Shown: positions 52,562 to 62,700 of the stretch, in pieces
How positions within the stretch are numbered: position 1 is the stretch's first letter
Layout of the letters: every line of letters begins with the position of its first letter
From: Actinomyces sp.
GTDB lineage: Bacteria; Actinomycetota; Actinomycetes; Actinomycetales; Actinomycetaceae
Direction of reading: 5' to 3'
DNA: 64,000 bases
NCBI GenBank assembly: GCA_022649165.1
Contig: JALCNR010000005.1
Coordinates: 1-64,000, forward strand
Position numbers and translations under genes: made by a program
Notes under the pieces: model-generated
The model's database searches: none
What the model was told of the DNA's origin: nothing
Seen by the model: the letters and a program-made list of their open reading frames with translations, nothing else

Positions 52562-53260
52562 TCAGCAACGCCCTGTAGCTGCGAGTTCGCCCGGGCGCAT
52601 CACGGGGCTCCAGCGTTGCGGGAGGTCGAGGGTGACAGCCTCGCCGGTGATGAACACGAATCCGAGCCTGCCATCGGTGAGCATGCACCCGCCCTCCAGC
52701 ATGGCAAGGAAGTCCGGGATGTGGAGCGCAAGCTGGGTCGGCGATTCGGTCAGGAGCTTGTCGATCGCCGTGTGGGGCGTCGATGGGCGTCGCCGCGCAC
52801 CCGTTGACTGCAGGCTGTCCACGGCCTGGTCAACCGCCGTGCTGTTGCGCCCGGTAAGCACCTGCAACGCCTCGGCCATCTTCACCAGCAGCACCTCCTG
52901 GTAGAGGTGGCTGGTGGTGCAGGTGCCGCGCTTGACGTAGTTCGTGGGGCACTCCCACACGTCGACCCGGTTCGGGGTACCCGAGTGCCAGGTCTTGTGG
53001 CCGAACGCCCGTCCGCAGTCGCCGCAGACGATCTTGCCAGACATGCGCCGACCGAAAGATCTGTGTCCTTGCGGGTCGACGCGAGTGCCCAGCCACGGCA
53101 ACTCCCTCTCGGTGATCTTGAGGACGCTGGCTGCGTGGCGTTGAGCGCGGAATGCGTCCATCCACTCGACGGTGTACCCGGCGGCAAGATTTTCAAGGAG
53201 GAAGCTGGCCAGCCGGTAGGTCAGGCGAGCTTGAACTGTTGCGAGTTCGGGGTAATGCAT
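52562..53260 (-). CDS. Serine-recombinase remnant lacking the catalytic domain
   Basis: 232 residues from the ATG at 53260, with CAGGAG upstream. Starts within what corresponds to the end of the recombinase domain (S-V-L-K-I-T-E-R-E-L-P-W-L), then a recombinase-type zinc ribbon M-S-G-K-I-V-C-G-D-C-G ... H-K-T-W-H-S-G ... W-E-C-P ... C-T-T-S, very like recombinase 1. No resolvase domain or catalytic serine. It retains a proper ribosome site and a 38-bp promoter element, so it may be expressed. Possible regulator or directionality factor, or simply decay. It is the gene nearest attR. Confidence 0.75.
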   Translation of the reverse strand: MHYPELATVQARLTYRLASFLLENLAAGYTVEWMDAFRAQRHAASVLKITERELPWLGTRVDPQGHRSFGRRMSGKIVCGDCGRAFGHKTWHSGTPNRVDVWECPTNYVKRGTCTTSHLYQEVLLVKMAEALQVLTGRNSTAVDQAVDSLQSTGARRRPSTPHTAIDKLLTESPTQLALHIPDFLAMLEGGCMLTDGRLGFVFITGEAVTLDLPQRWSPVMRPGELAATGRC

Positions 53261-53286
53261 GGTGGGGGCTCCTGTCTTTGCGTCAC

Positions 53287-53324
53287 GTACATACACGCTC
53301 TGATCAGGGCTAATAGCAAGTCGT
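53287..53324 (-). promoter_or_regulatory. 38-bp phage promoter element, copy D
   Basis: ACGACTTGCTA and GTGTATGTAC at the spacing seen in copies A-C, about 29 bases before the 53260 start. It shares GATCAGAG with the recombinase 2 promoter. Confidence 0.6.
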
Positions 53325-53334
53325 AACCGGCACT

Positions 53335-53368
53335 ACCTTTTGGCGCTTGCCGCACCTTTTGGCGCTCC
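53335..53368. repeat. Short direct repeats near attR
   Basis: Two copies of ccttttggcgct about 18 bases apart; accttttggcg recurs once at about 30176. Near attR they could be binding sites for a recombination accessory protein. The rest of the 53325-53539 interval shows no gene. Confidence 0.45.
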
Positions 53369-53539
53369 ACTGACAGCTGTATCGTTCGTGGTTCACGTCG
53401 ACCCACGACGCCTCCCGGACAAGTCAGCCGCCGGAGCCGAACCGTCCGAGTAGACCGCTCAACGGCTCGCGCTATCCCGACCTTTCCCTAGTGGCGCGCG
53501 AGTTTCTTCCAATCCGGGTCGCTCACGCCCCACGAACCC

Positions 53540-53566
53540 TTGTATCCAACCTGATACGGTCTGCGA
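53540..53566. other. attR: phage arm plus 8-bp core
   Basis: Arm ttgtatccaa at 53540-53549 is the exact reverse complement of the attL arm; core gtctgcga at 53559-53566. To the right is methyltransferase coding sequence in the frame left at attL. Confidence 0.85.
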
Positions 53567-55792
53567 GCCTGCCCTGGGGTCCGGGGCATTCGCGAACGAG
53601 GCCGTCAATCAGCTGGCCGACGCCTACCTGGAGCGTCGTCAGGACGAGCTGAATCAGCGCATTCCGGCGGATGAGCTGCCCGAGGAACGCCGCCGGGTCA
53701 AGGCCTGGATCGCCCTGCACCGCGTCTACGGCGTCGACCTCAATGACACGGCCGTGGAGCTGGCCGAGGTCTCGATGTGGCTGAACGTCATGCAGCCGAG
53801 GCTCGCTGCCCCGTGGTTCGGCCTGCACCTCAAGCGGGGCAACTCCCTGATCGGGGCCCGGCGGGCCACCTACGACCTGTCAGCGCTGAGGAAGTCGAAG
53901 TCCAAGTGGTGGAAGACTCCGCCCGAGGATCGCGGGCTGGCCGACGTGCCCCTCGGGGGTCTGGAGAAGGGCAGCATTCACCACTTCCTGCTGCCCAGCG
54001 ACACGTGGGGAGCCGCGGCCGGGGCGAAGCAGGCGAAAGAGCTGGCGCCCGAGCAGGTCGACACCATGAAGACGTGGAAGCGGGGGATGCTCCGCCAGCC
54101 GACGGCCACGCAGGTCAAGACATTGGCATCGTTGGCGCGGCGGGTCGAGCGCCTCTGGGAGATCGCCGCCAAGCGCCTGGAGATCAGCGAGGCGGAGGCC
54201 TCGCGCGACATCGACGTGTGGGGCCGTGAGGCGGAGCCCAGCCATTCGAATGTGACGCGCGAACAGATCGAAAATGCGCTGGCAGACCCGGACTCGATGT
54301 ACCAGCGCCTGCGCCTGGTCATGGACGCGTGGTGCGCGTTGAGTTTCTGGCCGCTGGACCAGGTTGACCAGTTGCCCACGTGGCAGGAGTGGCTGGCGAC
54401 ATGCACGGACCTGCTCGGCATCGAGACCACGGACAAGGGACAGAACGAGGACTTCCTGACGCAGGGGAACGACTTCGACAAGCTCGCTGAGATTGAGAAG
54501 TTCGAGCGGTCGTTCCACCGGATGCCGTTGATGTTCGAGATTCAGGGGGCGCACCCGTGGCTGGCGACTGTGCAGGAGATCGCCGCGCGCGAGGGCTTCT
54601 TCCACTGGGAGTTGGACTTCGCGCAGGTCTTCGGGCGCGGAGGGTTCGACCTGCAGGTGGGAAACCCGCCGTGGGTGAGGCCGGTGTGGAAGGACAGTGC
54701 GACCCTGGCCGAGTTCGACCCGTGGTTCCTACTGGAGGAGAAGATCCCGGAGAGAGCGTTCCGCGATCGCCGTGGCCAGGTACTGGACGCACCGATGGCG
54801 CGGGACAAGTACCTGTCGGATCTGACGTCGGGGACCGCGACCTCGACGGTGCTGGGCGATAGAGTCGAGCATCCGGTCCTCGCAGGCCTCCAGACGAACC
54901 TCTACATGAACTTCATGGAGCGGACGTGGCGGTCGATGGCGCCCGCGGGGATCGTCGGACTGATCCATCCGGAGGGCCACTTCCTGGACCCGAAGGGCGG
55001 TGTGCTGCGGGAGAACACGTATCGAAGGCTGCGAAGGCATTGGCAGTTCTCCAATGAACTTCAGCTTTTCCCTGAGGTCCACCATATGACCGTGTTTGGT
55101 GTTCATGTTTATGGTCCACCGAATGAACCTAATTTCAAGCAGGCCGTTGGATTGCTGAACGTGTCGACACTTGACGGATCGCTTCGCGATGACGGGCGGG
55201 GAGAAGAGCCTGGAATCCAACACGCTTCCGGTGGATGGGATATTCGCCCTCATCGTTCTCGAATTCTGGCTGTCGATACTGATGTGTTGACCACGTGGGG
55301 ATCTTTGTTTGATCCGGAAGGAATTCCTGCAGTTCAGGCTCGAATGGTTCGGCCTTACCTTCGTGAGCATCAGGAGGTGCTGGATCGCATCGCCTCCTCG
55401 GCGAGTCGTCCCGGGGAGAACATTGAGGTCTCAAGCGGTTGGCATGAAAAAGGAGCCAAGCAGGACGGATATATCGAGCAGGCGAAGACAGAGGCTGAGT
55501 CTTGGGACGAGGTGATCCTTCAAGGCCCGCTGTTCTATGTGGGGACTCCATTCTATAAGAATGCGCGCCCGTCGGGCTTCAAGAACAGCGACTACGACCT
55601 GTGGGACCTGGACGAGATTCCTGAGCGCATGATTCCTCGGACAAATTATCGTCGTGCGTGCGACCGGAAACGATATGACGCGGGTATGGATCGGTGGGAC
55701 GGGCGACCGAGTTGGGACTACTGGCGCCTCGCAGTGAGGAGCATGACGCAGGTGGGGCTTGTTCGCTCTCTTGTCCCCGCTTTGATCCCCCG

Positions 55793-55850
55793 AGGTGCGG
55801 CACATGTCCATGCGGTACACTCGTGTACCGCATCGACATGTGCCGCACCT
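55793..55850. repeat. 28-bp near-perfect palindrome inside methyltransferase gene
   Basis: Arm 55793-55820 and arm 55823-55850 are inverted copies with one mismatch and a two-base spacer. A third, direct partial copy (cacatgtccatgcg) follows at 55852-55865. The frame stays open, adding C-T-A-S-T-C-A-A-P-A-H-V-H. Confidence 0.9.
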
Positions 55851-55866
55851 GCACATGTCCATGCGC

Positions 55867-55890
55867 GAAAATCTCCTGACGGAGATTTTC
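55867..55890. repeat. Perfect 10-bp hairpin next to the palindrome
   Basis: gaaaatctcc / ggagattttc with a tgac loop. Also in frame. Together with the palindrome it forms a ~100-base insertion-like block. Confidence 0.85.
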
Positions 55891-56764
55891 GAACGTATTC
55901 GACGGCGCCTGAAGACTCGTTGGCGACCGTCCTGACGTGTGGGTTGTGGTCGTCTCTCCCCTATGACTTCTTGACGAAGGTCTCAGGACAGACGCACGTC
56001 CATCCCGAGTTCATCCAGAAACTCCCCAGCCCGACGAAGCACCCCGCCTGGCCCTTCCTCCTTCTCCGCACGCTGCGCCTCAACTGCCTGACGCGGGACT
56101 ACGAGGACCTGTGGAACGCGCTGGCCCCATTGACAGTGGCTGGGGATTCCTGGACACCCGCATTCGCCGACTGGCCGCAGCTCACCGTTCCCACCGGTGA
56201 ATGGACATGGGACATCCCGCTTCGGTCCGATTTCGAGCGGCGGGCCGCGCTGGTCGAGACCGACGCGCTGGGCGCGATCATGCTCGGCCTGACCGCCGAG
56301 CAGCTGTGCCTGATCTACCGCGTCCAGTTCGGCGTCCTGCGCAAGTACGAGAACGACATGTGGTTCGACGGCCAAGGCCACCAGATCGCGAAGGACCACC
56401 ACGCTTACGGCGTCCACCAGGAGAAGACGGATTTCCCGACGCTCATGGACTACGTGGCCGCCATGGAGGACGCGGGGCTGGATGCGCAGCGGGACCAGCC
56501 GAGCGACGCGATCCGCACGGACGCCAGGTTCTCCGCGTTCCTCGAGCACTATGAGGCGCCGTTCGTGAAGGCCGACCGGGAACGCGAGATGACGCTGGCG
56601 CACGAGGAATTCACGCGGCGCCTCCAAGCCGCCGGGCTGCTCCTGGCCGACGGGTCCGAGGCTCCGGGCGCCGAGGCCGTCGACGCGCAGGCGGTGCTGG
56701 AAGGCCGCCTGCCGTTCACGCCGACGCCAGGGGACCGCGCCATCGATGAGAGGGAGCGTGCGTG

Positions 56765-59700
56765 ATGACCCAGCCCACGGAGACGCCCTCGTCCGTGTTC
56801 GCCGCGACGGCGCCGTTCGCCCCCACTCTGCCCAGCCTGCTGGCGGAGGAGGTCCAAGACGCGCTCACGGAGTACCTGACGACCACCTACGCGCTGGGCG
56901 ACCAGGAGACGCGGGACGCGCTCGGGCGCTTCCTGCGCGACCCGGAGACGGGGATCTTCCGCGGGCCCTACTACCGGCTGCGCCTGCCGTTCCGGCCCGC
57001 ACCGGAGGGATGGCGGAACCCGCTGGGCTGGCTGCCCGACAGGTTCGTGCCCCACGCCCACCAGGCGGCGGCGTTCGACCGGCTGACCTCGCTGGGGCGC
57101 GTTCCACAGCCCACCCTGGTCACCACGGGCACCGGGTCCGGCAAGACGGAGTCGTTCCTGCTGCCCCTGCTGGACCACGCGCGGCGCGCGGCGGCCGAGG
57201 GCGCTCCCGGGATCACCGCGCTCGTCCTGTACCCGATGAACGCGCTGGTCACCGACCAGGCGCGACGCATCGCCGACTACGTCGCGTCCAGCCCGGAGCT
57301 GTCAGACGTCCGTGTCGGGCTCTACATCGGCGGCAACGGGCGAAACCGCACGATGGGCGCCGACCACATCATCGATCACAGGGAGGAGCTCCAGGCCCGC
57401 CCCCCGCAGATCCTGCTGACGAACTACAAGATGCTGGACCTGCTGCTGCTGGACCCGCGCCACCGCGGACTGTGGGCGGGTGCGGCGGAGTCGCTGCAGT
57501 ACCTGGTCCTCGACGAGTTCCACACCTACGACGGCGCGCAGGGCAGCGATGTCGCCATGCTCCTGCGGCGCCTCGGCATGGCGCTCGGGATCGCGGAGGA
57601 GGGGCGGCCGCTGGGGCGCGTGACGCCGGTGGCGACGTCCGCCACCCTGGGCGATGCCGGGGACACCGCGCCCATGCGGGAGCTCGCGCGGACCGTGTTC
57701 GGCTGCGACTTCCCGCCAGACTGCGTGATCACCGAGAGCCGTCGGACGCCGGAGGAGTTCCTGCCCCCCGACGACGAGGGCTCGCACGACCTGGTCCCGC
57801 CCCGGCCGGAGGTCCTGGCCGACCTGCCGGCGCCGGAGTCGGAAAGGCCGGAGTCCTGGATCCCGCTGGTCCGGTGCGTGTTCGGTCAGCGGGCCACAGA
57901 AGTCATGAGCGGAGGCCTGCCCGATCCGGTGCTCGTCGGCCATCTGCTCACCAAGCACCCGGTGACGCGCCTGCTCCTGGAGGCCATGGGCACACACCCC
58001 GCGGCCCCGGACGCCATCCTACGGACCCTCCAGGTGCGCACCCTCAACCTGTTCCCGTGGTATTCGGATGACTCGGCGGTGCAGGCGCGCAACATCCGGG
58101 CCCTGGGCCGCCTGCTCGCGTTGTACTCGTTCGCGCGAGTCCAGACCCCGCGGGGCCTGCGCTCCTTCCTGGAGGTCCAGGTCCAGCTGTGGGTCCGCGA
58201 CGTCTCCCATCTGCTGCGCGTCGTCGACGAGTCGCCGCGGTTCAACTGGGAGGTCGGGGCGAACCGGGATCCCGAGAGGAAGTACCTTCCTGCGGCGTAC
58301 TGCCGAACCTGCGGAGCGTCAGGGTGGATGTCGATGGTTCAGGAGGCCTCCGACGCGCTGGAGGCCGGGGCGGGGGAGATCTGGAAGGCGGCGCCGGACC
58401 TGCGTCGGCGCTCGCGCATTCGCGTCCTCATGACCGGAGGGGAGGACGCCGACTGCCGGTACCTGGACCCCGACACCCTGGAGCTGCTCGGCCCGGCCAC
58501 GCCCGCGCAAGATCGCGAGGAGAAGCACCTCATCCGGGTCCACACGCCGCTGACCGGCGACGACGCGACGCGGGAGACCTGCCCGGCCTGTGGGTCCCGG
58601 GACTCCGTGCGATTCGTCGGGACGTCCGCTGCGACGCTGCTGTCCGTGTGCCTCACCCAGGAATTCGGGTCCACCCACCTGCCGGAGAGTGAGAAGAAGA
58701 CCCTGGTGTTCACCGACTCCGTCCAGGACGCCGCGCACCGCGCGGCCTTCATCGAGGCGCGCGCCTTCACATTCAACCTGCGCGGGGCGCTGGTCAAAAA
58801 GCTCGGGGAGTTGGGCGGGGCCGCGACATTGACGGATTTGGCAGACTCCCTGGGCCGCGGGAGGGCCGGCCGCGGCCGCCTGGACGACAAGGATCTCTAC
58901 CTGGTGACACCGCCGGACTTCACGCGGCGCAGGAACCTGAGCGGGACCTGGCTGACCCCGGACCCCAACGGCGAGAAGCACAAGAAGCTGGCGGAGCGCC
59001 TGGTCCAGGAGACCCATCTGGAGGCTGGGCTGGGCTCCCGGATCGGCCGAACGCTGCTGATGACGGGCACCTGGTCCCTGGACCTAGACGTCGACGTCCA
59101 GGGACTGGCCGAGGAGATGGCGGAGGCCCACCGGAACTCTCAGGGGTTCCTCCCGGACTCGAACACCGGGGAACGGACCGGGACCCAGGCCTATGCCGTG
59201 TGGATCTACGGGGTGCTCTCGCACCTGCGCGAGGCCGGCGGCATCTCCCACAGCTACCTCACGCGGCTGAGGCAGGGAAACCTGGCCCGCTGGCACGTGG
59301 GCGGTGGCGCACGCGGGACGGACATGCGCCGGTTCGGGCCCGGCCGACCCGCCCCCGGATTCCTCTCCGCCGGAGGCGCGGCTCAAGACCGTGGCCGCGA
59401 GACTGACGAGATCCCGTTGAGCGGGACGACCCGCACGTGGCTGGGGGACTGGACGCGGAAGTGCCTGGCGGACACAGGAACGGGCGTGGGGCGCCTGCTC
59501 GGCGACCTGGCGGAGGCGTGCGTCCGTCGCGGGGTCCTGGACCGGGTGGCCATGAAGAACGGCGGCCTCAACTTCGGACTGCTGCCCGACAAGGTCCTCG
59601 TGTCCCTGGAGGAACCCGTCCGGCTCGCGTGCTCGGACTGCGACCACGTCGAGATCGTGGCACCCGGGCGCGTCACCCTGTGGGAGGGGGCCCCGTGCCC

Positions 59701-62700
59701 CCGGATGCGATGCATGGGCACCCTGTCCGTCGCCACGGAGGCGCGGCCGGAGGGCACGTTCTACCGCGAGCTCTACCGGCAGGGCATCCGCCGGATCATC
59801 GCCCGGGAGCACACGGCCCTGCTGGAACGCGAGGAGCGGGAGGACCTGGAGCGCTCCTTCATCCAGAACACCTCGCCCGTCGACCCGAACGTCCTGGCCT
59901 GCACGCCGACCCTGGAGCTGGGCGTCGACATCGGCGACCTGTCCACCGTCGCCCTGGCGTCGGTCCCACGGACGTCGGCGAACTACCTCCAGCGCGTGGG
60001 CCGGGCCGGACGCTCCGACGGCAACGCCTTCGTCCTGACCGCGGCGCACGTCAGGCCCTCCACCGAGCAGCGATTCGCGGATCCGCTGGACCTCATCGAC
60101 GGACCGGTCCGCCCGCCCGCCGCCTACCTGCGGGCCACCGAACTGGTGCGCCGCCAGTTCCTGGCCTCCGTCCTGGACCGCGCCTCCCGCACCGGGGAGC
60201 TCGGCTCCGCGCCCGGCCTGTACCCGGAGCTCATGCGCCAGGGACTGGAGGAGGGGACCTGGCTGAGACGGCTCGTCGACCTGGTGCGGGCCGACGGGCC
60301 CGCCCTCGTCGATGAGTTCCTGTCCGCGTTCCCGCCCGAGGCGCGCGACTCGCGCGACTCGTTGCTGGCGTACGCGAGCGACGAGCTGGAGGGGCAGTGC
60401 CAGGACCTCATCGACCGGTGGCAGGCGAAGCGGCGGACGCTGCGCGCGCGCATCGACGAGGTCTCCCAGACCGTGAGGGACCTGGAGGGTCGCGGGCACC
60501 TGGACGACTCGGAGAAGAACGACCTGGACCGGTGCCGGGGCGAGGTCCGCGGGCTGGTCCTGCAGAGCGAGCGGCACAACGGGACCAGTCGCAGCCAGGA
60601 CCCCGAGGAGCTGTTCACCTCGATGGCGCGGGAGGGGCTGCTCCCGACCTACAACCTGGTCGATGACGGGACGGACCTGGAGGCCCACCTGTGGTGGCGG
60701 GCGGAGGACGACTCGACGACGGCGAAACCGGAGGCCCTGGACCTCACGTACTCCCGCCCGGCGGAGACCGCGCTCACCGAGCTGGCCCCCGGGTCCTGGT
60801 TCTACGCCGGCGGGCGCCGGCTCCAGGTCGATGCCGTCGAACGCGGCATCATCGGGGACGACGCCCCCGCGATGCGCGCGATCTGCCCGGACTGCGGGTG
60901 GCTGGGCGACCTCACGGACGTGTGCCCCCACTGCGGGTCCGTCGGCGTGGCCGAGGTCGGGCAGCACGCCGTCACGATGCCGTTGAAGGCCGTGAGCTCC
61001 CAGGCGAACCTGGACGACACGACGATCACGGACCAGCAGGACGAGCGCGTCCGCACCCGCTATCTCACGGCCACCTCCATCGAGGCGGAGGAGGTGACCC
61101 GCGCCTGGCGGTCGACCCGCACGACCTTCGGTGCCGAGATGCTGGGCCGGGCGACGATCCGCCGCTACAACCTGGGGAGGCCGGTATCCGGGGGACGGCG
61201 CGTGAGGATCGCGGGTGTGGAGTACTCGGCCCCCGGGTTCGAGGTCTGCGCCGGGTGCGGCGTCGTCCGTGAGCGTGAGCAGGCGGAGGACCGGGTCCGT
61301 CACCGCGGGTACTGCCCCTCGCGCCGAGGAGTGGAGACCGACTACGACACGATGTACTTCACCCACACCCTGTCAACCCAGGCCGTGCGGATTCTGCTGC
61401 CCGAGCTGGCGGCCGTGGACGACGCCGAGCGGATCGCGTTCCAGGCCGCCGTGCAGCTGGGGGTGCGGGAGGACTTCGGCGGTGACCCGCACCACCTGAC
61501 GGTCGACTCGCCGGTGGAGAGCGGTGAGGAGGGGCGGCGCGCCTACCTGGTGCTGGCCGACACCGTGCCCGGAGGCACCGGCTACTTGGACCGCTACGCC
61601 GATCCGGCCGCCCTGCGCGAGATCCTTCAGAAAGCCCGGACGGTCCTGGAGACCTGTCCATGCAACGAGACCGGACAGGACGGGTGCCACCACTGCGTGC
61701 TCGGGGTCGTCGGGGACGCCGACCTGGGCTCCGCCTCCCGGGACCGCAGCCTGTCGGCGATCACGGCCCTGCTGGACGACTGGGAGACGGAGGACATCGG
61801 CTCCCTGGATGACATCGACATCGAGCAGCACCCGGAGTCCGTCTTGGAGGCCCACTTCATGGACTACCTCCAGCAGTGGACGGAGGCGCGTCGCGGTCGA
61901 TTCACCCGGGCCAGGGGGGCCGGAGGATTCCGCAACGGGCATCTCACGATCGAGGTCGACGGGCAGGTGCGCACGTGGGACGTCCGCGCGCAGGGACACG
62001 CCGGGTCAGGGTCGCTGCAGACAATGCCGGACTACCGGCTGTCCCGCCCGGACGTCCCGGGTTCGTCCACGATCGAGGTCTACCTGGACGGCCAGCGCTA
62101 CCACGCGAACATCGGGGACACGAACCGGACGGCGGACGATGCGCGCAAACGCAACGGGCTGCGCGGTGACCGCCATCTGGTCTGGTCGCTGAGCTGGGAC
62201 GATGTCGAATCGGCGCTCACTCGGTTGACGAACCCCGCGAAGGCCGAGGACGGGGTGTGGCTCCCCCCGGAGACTCGCGCGAAGGTCGCGGCCGCACTCC
62301 CAGACGATGCCGGCAAAGTGAGCGCCCTCGCGGGCGGCCCCCTGGAGCTGTTGACCACGGTCCTCACGGACCCGGACTCCTCGTTCTGGGGGCGCAGCGC
62401 CCTGGCCCTGGCGAAGGTCCTCATGATGACGGGGAGAGGCGCGAGTTCCGTGCGCCCGGTTCCCGTCGCCCACTCGCGCGCGCAGGCGATGGTCGATGCC
62501 ATGGTGAGAGAGACCCTGGGGTTCGATGCCGTGCCCGTTCCGCGTGGAACAGCCGCGGACTCGATGATCGCCTCAACACAGGGGCCAAGCGGGCTCCCCG
62601 TGTGGGTGCTTTCCGGGGTGGTGCCCGCGGAGATCGACGACCACCTGGGGATCCTCACGGTCCTGGACGACCGGGACGGGGTGAGCGGGGGCGAGGACCA

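Larger units (their letters stand above)
53559..56765 (+). pseudogene. N6-adenine DNA methyltransferase, downstream fragment
   Basis: Continuous frame from V-C-E-P-A-L-G-S-G-A-F (motif I) through Y-G-V-D-L-N-D-T-A-V-E-L-A-E-V-S-M-W and G-N-S-L-I-G-A-R to the catalytic N-P-P-W (about 54661) and a long specificity region. First ATG is at 53754, after motif I, so any product made alone would lack the SAM-binding loop. Joined to bases 3-128 it would make a protein over 1,100 residues, like DISARM DrmMI or other COG1002-type enzymes. The 55040-55720 stretch has more A/T than its surroundings, as variable specificity regions often do. Stop overlaps the helicase start. Confidence 0.9.

Noticed and set aside
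52562-53260. Third complete integrase
   Set aside because: No resolvase domain or catalytic serine; the start is supported by its own ribosome site.
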